A stretch of DNA of 64,000 nucleotides from Angelobacter sp036557225 (GTDB lineage Bacteria; Acidobacteriota; Terriglobia; Terriglobales; Acidobacteriaceae). Position 1 is the first letter of the stretch. Each line of letters begins with the position of its first letter. A program made the translations under genes and the position numbers. The notes beneath the pieces are model-generated. The model did not search any database. It had not been told where the DNA came from and saw only the letters and a list, made by a program, of their open reading frames with translations. Below are positions 1-8,887 of the stretch, piece after piece. Where the stretch lies: positions 32,095 to 96,094 of the forward strand of contig DATBHX010000046.1 of assembly GCA_036557225.1 (NCBI GenBank), written 5' to 3'.

Positions 1-621
1 GAAGCCGGAGAGGTGCTCAAGTTTGTGAATACGGGAACCATCGATCCCTATGTAACGCTCTGGGGAGAAAAGCAAACAACCTACATCAAATCGAAATACT
101 CGAAGCCTGTAATTGCCAGGGACCGGCTCCAGAGGGACTCTCCACGGCGGTTTGTGCAATCGACATCACCCAAAATGATCATCTCAGGCATTCGGCATTT
201 TGAGTGCTTTTATGACGCTGAGGGGGGATACGTGGCAGGCAAGTCCACCGTAATTCTTATGAACATAAAAAAAGATTGGTCGCCGTGGCTGCTGCTTGGA
301 TTGCTCAACTCGCACCTTACAAAGTTCTTTTTAAAGGAGTGTTACGGTAGCCTGGCAATGGATGGCGGCATCAATTTTTCGCCGGCGAATGTGTCGGAAA
401 TTCCAGTTGCTCAGCCAGCCGACAATATCAAAACGGAGATCGAGAACGCAGTCAAAGAGATACTGCGGGCCAAGAAGAGTGACGTAAGGGCCGATACTGA
501 CCAGGAGGAGCGCCGTGTCGACCAGTTGGTTTATAAAGCCTTCGGGCTGGCTGCAGAAGAAATTAGCGCTATGGAAGAGAGCGTGGCGCACGGGTCGTCG
601 GTTGCGTTGTCTAACTCCTGA
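1..621 (+). CDS. Type IIG restriction-modification enzyme, C-terminal (TaqI-like specificity) part, 5'-truncated by window edge
   Basis: The frame is open from the first base, so the gene begins upstream; about 206 C-terminal residues are visible. The segment (KYSKPVIARDRL, later DGGINFSPANVSEIPV and a helical tail) resembles the TaqI-like C-terminal DNA-specificity region of Eco57I-type fused methyltransferase/endonucleases, which choose the target site for one polypeptide that both methylates and cuts. The methylase motifs would lie upstream and cannot be checked. The tail with DQEERRVDQLVYKAFGL is a helix often seen at the end of this family. It lies on the 3' side of the tRNA-Val gene, which is compatible with a defence island edge. 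Family assignment is from recall of motifs. Confidence 0.6.
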   Translation, partial: EAGEVLKFVNTGTIDPYVTLWGEKQTTYIKSKYSKPVIARDRLQRDSPRRFVQSTSPKMIISGIRHFECFYDAEGGYVAGKSTVILMNIKKDWSPWLLLGLLNSHLTKFFLKECYGSLAMDGGINFSPANVSEIPVAQPADNIKTEIENAVKEILRAKKSDVRADTDQEERRVDQLVYKAFGLAAEEISAMEESVAHGSSVALSNS

Positions 622-796
622 ATAGAGGGGGTAAGAGGAAATGCGATATAGAGCTTTCCAATGCAGAGTGTAGGGACTCTGACCACGTTGGTGTTCAGCA
701 AATCGCTGGTCTCCATTTATGGCAGATCCAACATAGATACTTTCCGGTGGTAAGGCTCTTCAAAACGTACACAAAGGGCATTTGGGGATAATAAAG

Positions 797-873
797 TGGT
801 AGGCCCGAATGGACTCGAACCATCGACCTCTTCCGTGTCAAGGAAGCGCTCTAGCCAACTGAGCTACGGGCCT
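797..873 (-). tRNA. tRNA-Val (anticodon GAC)
   Basis: Read on the minus strand the 77 nt fold as a cloverleaf: 7-bp acceptor AGGCCCG/CGGGCCT, D arm with GCTCAGTTGG, anticodon stem CTTCC/GGAAG around loop TTGACAC (anticodon GAC, Val codons GUC/GUU), T arm GATGG-TTCGAGT-CCATT, discriminator A and an encoded CCA at 797-799. All stems pair, so this is a confident call. Its 3' end points to the restriction-modification-like gene. Confidence 0.96.
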
Positions 874-899
874 ACAGGGATGGCGTTTTCTATTCTAAC

Positions 900-1778
900 T
901 CATCCGTTGAGAGCCGTCTCCAGCGCCATGGCGCGTTGAAAAAGTGCCGGGGCTTTGAAACGCCGGGTGTAATCGGCGAAAGATGGCTGTGCGCTCTTCC
1001 AGCGAAGCTGCTCGACGTCAGTAAATACGGGTGCGTCGAGGCGCAGAGTCGCCAGGGTCCGGAAAAGCAGAGCGTCATTCCAGGCGCCGAAGAGCGTTTC
1101 AGACAGGGCTTGAGCGCGGCGGATGGTGGGCCATTGGCGCCAGTCCCTGGGAATGGCCTCAAGATGTGGGTACTGAGACAGAATCGCTGCGGCGGTCTTT
1201 GCGCCCCAGCCGGCAATGCCAGGATAGCCGTCAGCGCTGTCACCAACCACGGCCAGGTAATCCGGAATTGATTTTGGGCCAATACTGAATTTGGCGACCA
1301 CGCCGGCTTCGTCGCGCACGATGTTGCGCATGCGGTCCCATTGCACCACGCGCGTGCCGGAAACGGACTGGGCCAGGTCTTTGTCCGGGGTGCAGATCAG
1401 GACCTGGCGAACGCGGCTGTCCTCGGCGGCTTTGGCGGCGGCGGAGGCCAGCGCGTCATCGGCTTCAAACTCGATCATCGGCCAGACGACAACGCCCATG
1501 GCCATGAGCGCTTCTTCAAGAATGGGAAACTGCGAGAGCAGCTCTTCGGGTACGCCTTCGCTGGTCTTGTATCCGGGATACAGCTGGTTGCGAAATGACT
1601 CCACCACGTGGTCAGTGGCAACACCAATATGGGTGGCGCCGCTCTCGAGCAGCGCCAGCACCGAGCCCAGAACGCCACGGACCGCACCGATTTCGCGGCC
1701 GTCGGCATCGCGTGCCGCGGGTACGGCAAAAAAATGCCGGAACAACTCAAAAGTGCCGTCAATCAGGTGAACGTTCAC
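900..1778 (-). CDS. 5'-3' exonuclease (flap endonuclease family, stand-alone)
   Basis: Resembles the 5'-3' exonuclease domain of DNA polymerase I as a separate protein of about 292 residues. The N-terminal PIN-like part carries LIDGTFELFR and the acidic cluster EFEADDALAS, followed by CTPDKDLAQ; the helix-three-turn-helix DNA-binding part shows GDSADGYPGIAGWGAKTAA. These residues bind the two metals in flap nucleases, so activity on 5' flaps or RNA primers is expected. I chose the GTG at 1778 because AGGAG lies just upstream and the family normally starts a few residues before LIDG. An ATG 22 codons upstream (1844) is possible but has no ribosome site. It is divergent from the receiver-reductase gene. 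Confidence 0.85.
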   Translation of the reverse strand: MNVHLIDGTFELFRHFFAVPAARDADGREIGAVRGVLGSVLALLESGATHIGVATDHVVESFRNQLYPGYKTSEGVPEELLSQFPILEEALMAMGVVVWPMIEFEADDALASAAAKAAEDSRVRQVLICTPDKDLAQSVSGTRVVQWDRMRNIVRDEAGVVAKFSIGPKSIPDYLAVVGDSADGYPGIAGWGAKTAAAILSQYPHLEAIPRDWRQWPTIRRAQALSETLFGAWNDALLFRTLATLRLDAPVFTDVEQLRWKSAQPSFADYTRRFKAPALFQRAMALETALNG

Positions 1779-1884
1779 AATGCTCCTGGCCAGTGGAATT
1801 AAGTAATGGTATATGACCTTGCGACCAAATACGGCTTTGCGCATCTAACCCGGCTACCGCAAGTCTTGTTTTCTGGAAATTCTG

Positions 1885-1890
1885 TAAACT
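1885..1890 (+). promoter_or_regulatory. -10-like box, probable leaderless start of the receiver-reductase gene
   Basis: TAAACT lies 9 nt before the ATG at 1900. There is no Shine-Dalgarno sequence between them, so transcription would start at or very near the start codon. The -35 region is not convincing. Confidence 0.4.
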
Positions 1891-1899
1891 GGGCAGAGC

Positions 1900-3570
1900 A
1901 TGGCAAAGCCGATTTTACTCAGTGTCGACGACGATTCCGATGTTTTGCGGGCCATTGAGCGTGACCTGCGTTCGCGTTATGGCGGCGACTACCGTGTGCT
2001 GGCCAGCGACTCGCCGCAGTCTGCACTCGATCTGCTGAAGCAGCTCAAAATCCGCAATGACAGTGTGGCCCTGCTGCTGGCAGACCAGCGCATGCCCAAG
2101 ATGGATGGCGTGGGGTTTCTGCAGGAAGCGCAGCAGATCTATCCCGAGGCCAAACGAGCGCTGCTGACTGCATATGCAGATACCAACGCAGCGATCAGCG
2201 CCATCAACCAGGCCAGCATCAATTATTTTTTCCTTAAACCCTGGGACCCGCCGGACGAGCATCTGTATCCGCAGCTGGACGACCTGCTTGACGACTGGAG
2301 GGCGGCATACCGGCCGGCATTTGAAGGGATACGCGTGCTGGGCACACGCTGGTCGCCGCGATGCTATGAACTACGAGACTTTCTGGCGCGAAACCACGTG
2401 CCTTACCAGTGGATTGACGCTGAGATCGCGGCCAATGATCCGGAGACCAGGCAGTTGCTGGAAGCGCTGGGACCGGAAGCGGCAAGCCTTCCGGTGGTGC
2501 TCTTTCCGGACGGTACGAAGCTCCTGGAAGGCGCGCCTGCGGATGTAGCGCAGAAGGTCGGCTTGCGGACCAGAGCGCAGACCAGTTTTTATGATCTGGC
2601 CATCGTTGGCGGCGGGCCAGCCGGGCTGGCGGCGGCGGTCTATGGCGCGTCAGAGGGGCTGCATACGGTGATCGTGGAGCGTGAAGCGCCCGGCGGCCAG
2701 GCGGGAATGAGCTCGCGTATTGAGAATTATCTGGGATTTCCCAGCGGGTTGAGTGGCGGCGATCTGGCGCGTCGGGCGGTGGCGCAGGCGCTGAGGTTCG
2801 GCGTGGAAATTCTGGCGCCGCAGGAAGTGGTCAACGTTCGTACGGAAGGTCCGTACCGAATTCTGAAATTGAGGGATGACAGTGAAATTTCCTGCCATGC
2901 TCTGATGATTGCGTCGGGCGTGCAGTGGCGTCGACTGGAAGCTCCCGGGATTGACCGCCTGCAGGGAGCGGGAGTTTACTACGGTGGCGGGGCAACGGAA
3001 GCGATTACCTGCAAGGGCGAAATTGTATACGTGGTAGGGGGAGCAAATTCCGCAGGTCAGGCGGCAATGAATTTTGCCCGCTATGCCGAGCGGGTGGTGA
3101 TTCTGGTGCGTGGTGAATCGCTTGCGGCAACCATGTCACAGTATCTGATTGATCAGATCAAGGCGACGCCGAACATCCAGCTTTGGACCCACGCCAGCGT
3201 AGCCGAGGTGCATGGCGGCACGCATCTGGAAGAGATTTCCGTTCTCTGCTCAGACACCAGCAAGGTTGAGCGCGTGCCGGCGACATCCATGTTCATCTTC
3301 ATCGGCGCGCTGCCGCGTACGGACTGGCTGGGCGATCTGGTGGAGCGTGATGATCGCGGCTTCATCCTGACCGGGCCGGACCTGTTGTGGGACGGAGCCC
3401 ATCCCAGGGGCTGGAGCCTGGAGCGCGATCCGTTTTTGCTCGAGACCAATGTGCCCGGCATCTTTGCCGTGGGCGACGTGCGTCATGGATCGGTCAAGCG
3501 CGTGGCTTCTGGCGTGGGTGAAGGTTCCGTGGCCGTACAGTTCATTCATCAATATTTGAGCAAGGTATAG
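1900..3570 (+). CDS. Response regulator receiver / glutaredoxin-like / thioredoxin reductase-like fusion
   Basis: 556 residues in three parts. Residues 1-130 are a CheY-like receiver with the acidic pocket DDD at 10-12, phospho-acceptor D62 in LLADQRMP and conserved Lys in FLKPWD. Residues about 143-220 look like a glutaredoxin-type thioredoxin fold (GTRWSPRCYELRDFL) with only one Cys in the active-site position. Residues about 232-556 are an FAD/NAD(P) pyridine nucleotide oxidoreductase (GGGPAGLAAA; VVGGANSAGQAA; GDVRHGSVKRVASGVGEG). The site that holds CxxC in true thioredoxin reductases reads ATEAITC here, with one Cys only, so normal disulfide exchange is doubtful. The kinase gene follows after 2 nt, so the two probably form a redox-signalling pair. 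Confidence 0.9.
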   Translation: MAKPILLSVDDDSDVLRAIERDLRSRYGGDYRVLASDSPQSALDLLKQLKIRNDSVALLLADQRMPKMDGVGFLQEAQQIYPEAKRALLTAYADTNAAISAINQASINYFFLKPWDPPDEHLYPQLDDLLDDWRAAYRPAFEGIRVLGTRWSPRCYELRDFLARNHVPYQWIDAEIAANDPETRQLLEALGPEAASLPVVLFPDGTKLLEGAPADVAQKVGLRTRAQTSFYDLAIVGGGPAGLAAAVYGASEGLHTVIVEREAPGGQAGMSSRIENYLGFPSGLSGGDLARRAVAQALRFGVEILAPQEVVNVRTEGPYRILKLRDDSEISCHALMIASGVQWRRLEAPGIDRLQGAGVYYGGGATEAITCKGEIVYVVGGANSAGQAAMNFARYAERVVILVRGESLAATMSQYLIDQIKATPNIQLWTHASVAEVHGGTHLEEISVLCSDTSKVERVPATSMFIFIGALPRTDWLGDLVERDDRGFILTGPDLLWDGAHPRGWSLERDPFLLETNVPGIFAVGDVRHGSVKRVASGVGEGSVAVQFIHQYLSKV

Positions 3571-3572
3571 GC

Positions 3573-4958
3573 ATGGCAGAAAAATCAGAGCTGCTGCGCT
3601 TGCCGATCTTCGCCGGCCTGCCGGAGGACCAGATTGAATGGTTCATCGCGCACTCCAAGGAGCTGGTGCCGAAGTCGGGCGAAGCGTTCATGCATCAGGG
3701 CGAGCCGGCGGATTCGATGTTCGTAGTGTTGGAAGGCCAGCAACAGGCGCGCGGCGAAATTGGCGGCGAACTGGTTACGCTCATGGGCAAGGCGGGCGAT
3801 GTGACCGGAGTGCTGCCGTATTCGCGCATGAAAGAATTTCCTATCACGGGCAGGGCCATTACCAACAGCCGCCTGCTGCGCTTTCCGGCATCGTCTTTCC
3901 AGGATCTGGTGCAGAAGATGCCTGAGTTGACCAGCCGGCTGGTGGCGCTGATGTCGGACAGGATCCGAGAGACCACGCGGCGGGAGCAGCAGAAAGACCG
4001 GTTGGCAGGGTTGGGCAAACTTTCTGCAGGGCTGGCGCATGAGTTGAACAATCCAGCGTCGGCAGCCAAGCGCGCGGCGAGCCAGTTGCGTGGCCAGCTA
4101 AAGCAGATCAAAGAAGCAGCCCATCAACTGGGTGCGCGCGAACTTAATCCGGCGCAGAAAGGCGAGATCGAGCGTCTGGAGACGTCACTGCTGATGAACG
4201 ATGCGCCTCCACCGGATACCCTGACCGTAAGCCTGCTCGAAGATCAGCTCGACGCGCTGCTGCGCAGCCATGGACTGAACGAACTCTGGCAGCTTGCGGC
4301 GGCACTGGCGCGCAAGGGCGCGCAGCCGGCGTTGCTGGAGTCACTGTTTGATTCAGTGGACGCGGAGACGGCGCGGGCAGCGCTGGTGAGGATCTCGTCG
4401 TCCCTTGAAATATGGTCGCTGCTGAATGAGATTGAGAGCAGCACATCGCGCATCTCTGACCTGGTGCTGGCCATCAAGGAATACACCTATATGGACCAGT
4501 CCCCGGTGCAAAACGTTGACATCGTGAAAAGCGTGGAGACGACACTGACCATTCTGAACCACAAACTCAAAAAAGGCGTGAAGGTAGAGCGCGATTACCA
4601 GCCCGTGCCGCTGTTGGTAGATTCGTTCGGCAGCGAGCTGAACCAGGTGTGGACGAATATCATCGATAATGCGATTGATGCCATGAGCGGAAAAGGCGAG
4701 CTACACGTGCGCACGTATCGCGAAGACGGCTGCGTGGTGGTGGAGATTCGCGATAACGGCCCGGGCATTCCGGAGAACGTGCAGCCGCACATCTTTGAGC
4801 CGTTTTTTACCACCAAGGGCGTAGGCGAAGGCACGGGCCTGGGGCTGGACACGGTGCAGCGCATCGTGCGCAAGCATAAAGGCAGTGTCCAGGTGCAGTC
4901 CAAGCCGGGGGACACGCGCTTCCAGATATGGCTGCCGGTGGCGGAAGCTCAGGCCTAA
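3573..4958 (+). CDS. Sensor histidine kinase with N-terminal cyclic nucleotide-binding domain
   Basis: 461 residues and no membrane segment, so probably cytosolic. Residues 1-115 form a cNMP/CRP-type effector barrel (IFAGLPEDQ, GEPADSMFVVLEG). The H box is GLAHELNNPASA with the phospho-acceptor His near 156, followed by a long helical insert. The HATPase part has the N box NIIDNAIDAM, G1 DNGPGIP, and FEPFFTTK with GLGLDTVQRI, all canonical. It starts 2 nt after the receiver-reductase stop and is surely co-transcribed; that receiver is the likely phosphotransfer partner. The true ligand of the effector domain cannot be read from the sequence. Confidence 0.92.
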   Translation: MAEKSELLRLPIFAGLPEDQIEWFIAHSKELVPKSGEAFMHQGEPADSMFVVLEGQQQARGEIGGELVTLMGKAGDVTGVLPYSRMKEFPITGRAITNSRLLRFPASSFQDLVQKMPELTSRLVALMSDRIRETTRREQQKDRLAGLGKLSAGLAHELNNPASAAKRAASQLRGQLKQIKEAAHQLGARELNPAQKGEIERLETSLLMNDAPPPDTLTVSLLEDQLDALLRSHGLNELWQLAAALARKGAQPALLESLFDSVDAETARAALVRISSSLEIWSLLNEIESSTSRISDLVLAIKEYTYMDQSPVQNVDIVKSVETTLTILNHKLKKGVKVERDYQPVPLLVDSFGSELNQVWTNIIDNAIDAMSGKGELHVRTYREDGCVVVEIRDNGPGIPENVQPHIFEPFFTTKGVGEGTGLGLDTVQRIVRKHKGSVQVQSKPGDTRFQIWLPVAEAQA

Positions 4959-5151
4959 GAACCGGCCCATCAAATTAGATCAAAATTGCATCCGAACCTG
5001 GTAGACAATCCTTGCGTGCTGCGCGGCGCGAATGTTCTGCAAGTAAAGAGTGCAAAGGCCCGAAGCGCAGAGTTAGGATAAGAGCTGCCGGGGCCTGAGA
5101 CGATTCAATTCTTCTGCGCCAAGTCTTCACGCTCCCCGGCCAGGGGACATC

Positions 5152-5619
5152 ATGGCGAACATTACTTTGCTCATCAATGGAAGCGAACGCAAAGTTGAGG
5201 CCGCGGACGACGAGCCGCTGCTCTCCGTCCTGCGCAACCGGCTGGGAATGACCGGCACAAAGTATGGCTGCGGTGTGGGCCAATGTGGCGCGTGCACGGT
5301 GCTGCTGGATGGCAAAGCAGTACGCTCGTGCCGGCTGACGGCGGCGACGGTGAAGGGGAAGGTTGTGACCATTGAAGGGCTGGCCGCAGAGGGCAATCTG
5401 CAACCAATCCAGCAGGCGTTCCTTGAAGAAGAGGCGTTTCAGTGCGGGTATTGCACGTCGGGGATGGTCATGGCCGCGCATGGACTTCTATCGGCAGTAC
5501 CAAAGCCGTCTGACGATGACATTTTCGACCATATGAACGGCAACATCTGCCGCTGCGGAACGTATCAGCGGATCATGGCAGCGATTCATCGTGCCGCGGA
5601 GAAAGGCGGCCGCGCATGA
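5152..5619 (+). CDS. Molybdenum hydroxylase [2Fe-2S] small subunit (IorA/CoxS-like)
   Basis: 155 residues, the usual length for the iron-sulfur subunit of the xanthine dehydrogenase family. The plant-type cluster ligands are CGVGQCGAC plus a Cys in VRSC; the second cluster is bound by CGYCTSGM and NICRCGTYQRI. It passes electrons from the Mo site to an acceptor. The ATG is preceded by AGGGG. The stop overlaps the next start (ATGA at 5616-5619), so the two subunits are translationally coupled. Close relatives include isoquinoline 1-oxidoreductase alpha subunit; the substrate is unknown. Confidence 0.93.
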   Translation: MANITLLINGSERKVEAADDEPLLSVLRNRLGMTGTKYGCGVGQCGACTVLLDGKAVRSCRLTAATVKGKVVTIEGLAAEGNLQPIQQAFLEEEAFQCGYCTSGMVMAAHGLLSAVPKPSDDDIFDHMNGNICRCGTYQRIMAAIHRAAEKGGRA

Positions 5620-7811
5620 AGCCTGACGTGACGAAAGACGCGGCCGCGCTGGAGACATCGGCTGAGGTCGCAGAGCGCGCAGAGCTGGAGCAACATGCAG
5701 TGGAGCCGCTGCGGCATCTGTTTGAGGTCAGCCGTCGCGATCTGTTCAAGCTGCTGGGATCGGGATTGATCGTGGGCTACTGCGTGAGGAAGGGGCTGAC
5801 GCAGGAGTCGGGGCGGGCCGTCAATAGGGAAAACGAGTCCAATGATCTGGCTTCATGGCTGCATATTGGCGAAGACGGCAAGGTCACCGTCTTTACCGGC
5901 AAGGTGGAGATGGGACAGAACATTCGCACGTCGTTGACGCAGCAGGTGGCGGAAGAGCTGTCCGTGCCCATGTCGGCCATCACGCTGGTGATGGGTGACA
6001 CCGATCTCACGCCGTTTGATATGGGAACATTCGGCAGCCGGACCACGCCGCAGATGGGGACGCGTCTGCGCACGGTTTCGGCCAATGCACGTGGACTGCT
6101 GGTGGAGATGGCAGCCAAGCGCTGGAATGTCGATCCCGCCACCCTGTCTGTGAAGGACGGGATGGTGGTGAGTCAAAAAGCCGGCAAGCGGATTTCCTAT
6201 GGCGAGCTGACGCACGGACAAAAGCTGGTAATGGTGCCGGAAGCTGATCCGGAGCCGGAGAGTCCGGCGAAGTGGCGCATTGCGGGAACGCCCGCGAGCA
6301 AGGTGGATGGCAAGGCATTTGTGACTGGTGCGCACCAATACACGTCGGACATGAGCCGTCCGGGGATGATGCATGGGAAGGTGTTCCGGCCACCGGCGTT
6401 CAATTCCAAGCTAACGTCGGTTGATACGAAGAAAGCGGAGCAAATGGCCGGCGTGACTGTGGTGCACGATGGCGATTTCATCGGCGTAGTGGCGGGCGAT
6501 CCGGGATTGGCGCAGAAGGCGCTGGCATTGGTTGAGGTCCAGACACAGGCGCCTCCGCAGGTTAATGACGCGGGCCTGTTCGACTACTTGCGCAAAGACG
6601 TCGACACCGAAACGCGCGGTGGATCCGGCGGGCGCGGCGGAAATAATGCTGGCTCGGTGGAAGCGGGGATGGCGTCGGCGGCGAAGACTCTGTCGCAGAG
6701 CTATACCGCGGCTTATATCCAGCATGCGCCGCTGGAGCCGAGAGCGGCTGCCGCGGAATGGCAGGACGGTAAGCTGACGGTGTGGACGGGAACGCAGAGA
6801 CCATTCGCGGTAAAAGAAGAGCTGGCAGCTGCATTTCATATTTCCCAGGACCACGTGCGCGTGATAGTTCCGGATACCGGCTCAGCGTATGGCGGCAAGC
6901 ATACCGGCGAGTGCGCTGTGGAGGCAGCCCGGTTGGCGAAAGGCGCCGGCAAGCCGGTGAAGCTGGTGTGGACACGGGAAGAGGAGTTCACATGGGCCTA
7001 TTTTCGTCCGGCCGGCGTGATTGACGTGAAGAGCGGCATTGCGGCCGACGGTAAGCTGGTGGCGTGGGAGTATCACAATTACAACTCCGGGCCGGCGGCC
7101 ATCGATACGCCGTACAACGTGCCCAACAAGAAGGTTGAATTTCATCCGGCAAAGAACCCGCCGTTGCGGCAGGGATCATATCGCGGGCTGGCGGCCACGG
7201 CGAACCACTTTGCGCGCGAGAGCCACATGGACGAGCTGGCGCAGCTGGCCGGGATGGATCCACTGCAGTTTCGGCTGAAGAACATCACCGATCCCCGGCT
7301 GCGCGCGGTGTTTGAAAAGGCTGCGGAACGTTTTGGCTGGGGCAAGCAGAAAGCCACGCGCCAGCGCGGCTTCGGCATTGCCGGAGGCTTTGAGAAGAAT
7401 GGCTATCTGGCCACGTGCGCCGAGATCGCTGTGGACGCGCGCGGACAGGTGCGGATTGTGCGCGTGGTGGAGTCGTTCGACTGCGGCGCGGTGGTGAATC
7501 CCAACGGATTGCGCAACCAGATTGAAGGAGCGATTGTGCAGGGGCTGGGCGGCGCCATGGTTGAGGCAATTCACTTTGCTGACGGAAGAGTCCTGAATGG
7601 TCGTTTCCGGGATTATCACGTGCCGCGTTTTCGCGATCTGCCCAAGATCGAAGTGGAGCTGATCGATCGTAAGGATGTACCGCCTGCCGGCGCCGGGGAA
7701 ACACCGTTGATGGGGTTGGCGCCGGCGGTTGCGGGAGCGATCTTCAGTGCAACCGGGATCAGGCTGCGTGGGCTGCCATTGATGGCGAAGCCGCTGGAGT
7801 TAAAGGGGTAA
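5616..7811 (+). CDS. Molybdopterin-binding large subunit of xanthine dehydrogenase family (IorB-like), Tat-exported
   Basis: 731 residues. A twin-arginine motif SRRDLFK near residue 34 followed by a short hydrophobic stretch suggests Tat export of the folded complex. Downstream are the family's cofactor-binding segments, including GKVEMGQNIRTSL, GTFGSRTTPQMG, PDTGSAYGGKHTGE and the C-terminal GAGETPLMG with the Glu expected at the Mo site. The architecture matches isoquinoline oxidoreductase beta (IorB) and nicotinate or aldehyde dehydrogenases lacking a separate FAD subunit; no FAD subunit gene is nearby, so an external acceptor such as a cytochrome or quinone is likely. It forms an operon with the small subunit. 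Confidence 0.92.
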   Translation: MKPDVTKDAAALETSAEVAERAELEQHAVEPLRHLFEVSRRDLFKLLGSGLIVGYCVRKGLTQESGRAVNRENESNDLASWLHIGEDGKVTVFTGKVEMGQNIRTSLTQQVAEELSVPMSAITLVMGDTDLTPFDMGTFGSRTTPQMGTRLRTVSANARGLLVEMAAKRWNVDPATLSVKDGMVVSQKAGKRISYGELTHGQKLVMVPEADPEPESPAKWRIAGTPASKVDGKAFVTGAHQYTSDMSRPGMMHGKVFRPPAFNSKLTSVDTKKAEQMAGVTVVHDGDFIGVVAGDPGLAQKALALVEVQTQAPPQVNDAGLFDYLRKDVDTETRGGSGGRGGNNAGSVEAGMASAAKTLSQSYTAAYIQHAPLEPRAAAAEWQDGKLTVWTGTQRPFAVKEELAAAFHISQDHVRVIVPDTGSAYGGKHTGECAVEAARLAKGAGKPVKLVWTREEEFTWAYFRPAGVIDVKSGIAADGKLVAWEYHNYNSGPAAIDTPYNVPNKKVEFHPAKNPPLRQGSYRGLAATANHFARESHMDELAQLAGMDPLQFRLKNITDPRLRAVFEKAAERFGWGKQKATRQRGFGIAGGFEKNGYLATCAEIAVDARGQVRIVRVVESFDCGAVVNPNGLRNQIEGAIVQGLGGAMVEAIHFADGRVLNGRFRDYHVPRFRDLPKIEVELIDRKDVPPAGAGETPLMGLAPAVAGAIFSATGIRLRGLPLMAKPLELKG

Positions 7812-7821
7812 AGCTCTTCCG

Positions 7822-7871
7822 GGGCTAAAGCCCGATGTCTTATAACCGCTTTCGCGGCCCTAAAGGGCCGC
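7822..7871. repeat. Two GGGCTAAAGCCC-type hairpins after the hydroxylase operon
   Basis: GGGCTAAAGCCC at 7822-7833 and a 7-bp perfect stem GCGGCCC/GGGCCGC with loop TAAA at 7854-7871. Related hairpins occur at 22527-22540, 32033-32046, 37149-37167 and 47509-47523. There is no U-tract, so these are interspersed repeats rather than classical terminators. Confidence 0.6.
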
Positions 7872-7980
7872 TCTTCCACCCAAGCGCTGAACCCAACCTT
7901 AGTTTGCCAAAAAAATTATTCAAGAACAAATAGACAAAACGGCCCTGCTGATTGGTCTTATCTCTAGAAAGGCGAAGAGC

Positions 7981-8490
7981 TTGCGGTCCACCAGCAGCAT
8001 GACGGAGATCGAGCAATTGTATTGCCGGCACGGTGCGGCGCTGCTGCTGTTCGCCACGGCGATCACAGGGGAACGCAGCCGGGCGCAAGACGCGATCCAT
8101 CACGTATTCCTGAAGCTGCTGGAGGACGAGAAGCTGCAGCGGGCAACCGATGTGAAGGCTTATCTGTTCGCCTGCGTGCGCAATGCTGCTCTGAACGACG
8201 TGCGGGCGCGGGGGCGCAATGTTGCGCTGGCGGACGAGGGACTGGCGTGGTTTGAGCCGCCATCGCGCGACTATGCAGAAGAAGCAAGCTTGCGGCGAGC
8301 CCTGGCGGAGCTGCCGGACGATCAGCGAGAGATCACGGTCCTGCATGTGTGGGGTGAGCTCACCTTTGCCCAGATCGCGGACCTTTTGAATATCAGCGCC
8401 AATACCGCAGCTTCTCGCTATCGCTATGCGCTGGCCCGGCTACGTGAAGTCATGTGTGCGAAGGAGAATTCGTGTGTCGATCCCGGATGA
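7981..8490 (+). CDS. RNA polymerase sigma factor, ECF family
   Basis: About 169 residues. Region 2 is seen as a run around QDAIHHVFLKLLEDE and DVKAYLFACVRNAALNDVRAR; region 4 is the helix-turn-helix LTFAQIADLLNISANTAASRYRYALARLRE. An ECF sigma directs RNA polymerase to a small regulon. A TTG at 7981 has AAAGG 8 nt upstream; the ATG at 7999 is an alternative without a ribosome site. Its end overlaps the start of the next gene by 17 nt, and the three genes look like one coupled operon, so the second product may be its membrane regulator. Confidence 0.88.
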   Translation: MRSTSSMTEIEQLYCRHGAALLLFATAITGERSRAQDAIHHVFLKLLEDEKLQRATDVKAYLFACVRNAALNDVRARGRNVALADEGLAWFEPPSRDYAEEASLRRALAELPDDQREITVLHVWGELTFAQIADLLNISANTAASRYRYALARLREVMCAKENSCVDPG

Positions 8491-8887
8491 CGACCAATTC
8501 GAAAAATATCTGAAACAGTTTCGGCCGGTGGCGGGGGAGCCGCTGATGGTGAAGGAGAAGGCCGAGGCGCGGTCAAGGCCGCTGGTGTTCGCTGCGTGCG
8601 CGGCAGTGGCGGCAGCGATTGTGCTCGCCGTGGTGATGTCAGTTCTGGTTCACAAGCCCACTCAACCGCCAGGACCAACAGAAGAGGCCAGCACGACAAG
8701 GGTAAGCATGGAGGAGTTCGGCAACCCGCCGCCGCTGACGATTGCAAGCGCCAATGCTCTGCTGGAGAGCGCTCCATCATTCAAAGCGGCGATCGACAAC
8801 ATGGCGTTCCAGCAAGAGTCCAAACCAATTTCAGAGGGCAGATACAGCTTGCTGGCTCTGCTCAGCAAGGAGGACGTAAAACAATGA
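8474..8887 (+). CDS. Single-pass membrane protein, candidate anti-sigma regulator
   Basis: 137 residues starting at a GTG with AAGGAG 7 nt upstream, inside the 3' end of the sigma gene. It has a short charged cytosolic N-terminus (SIPDDDQFEKYLKQF), one hydrophobic segment at about residues 36-58, and an outside part without cysteines. No zinc-binding anti-sigma motif is present. Position and topology suggest it controls the preceding ECF sigma factor, but this is inferred only from context. The stop overlaps the next ATG (ATGA at 8884). Confidence 0.75.
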   Translation: MSIPDDDQFEKYLKQFRPVAGEPLMVKEKAEARSRPLVFAACAAVAAAIVLAVVMSVLVHKPTQPPGPTEEASTTRVSMEEFGNPPPLTIASANALLESAPSFKAAIDNMAFQQESKPISEGRYSLLALLSKEDVKQ

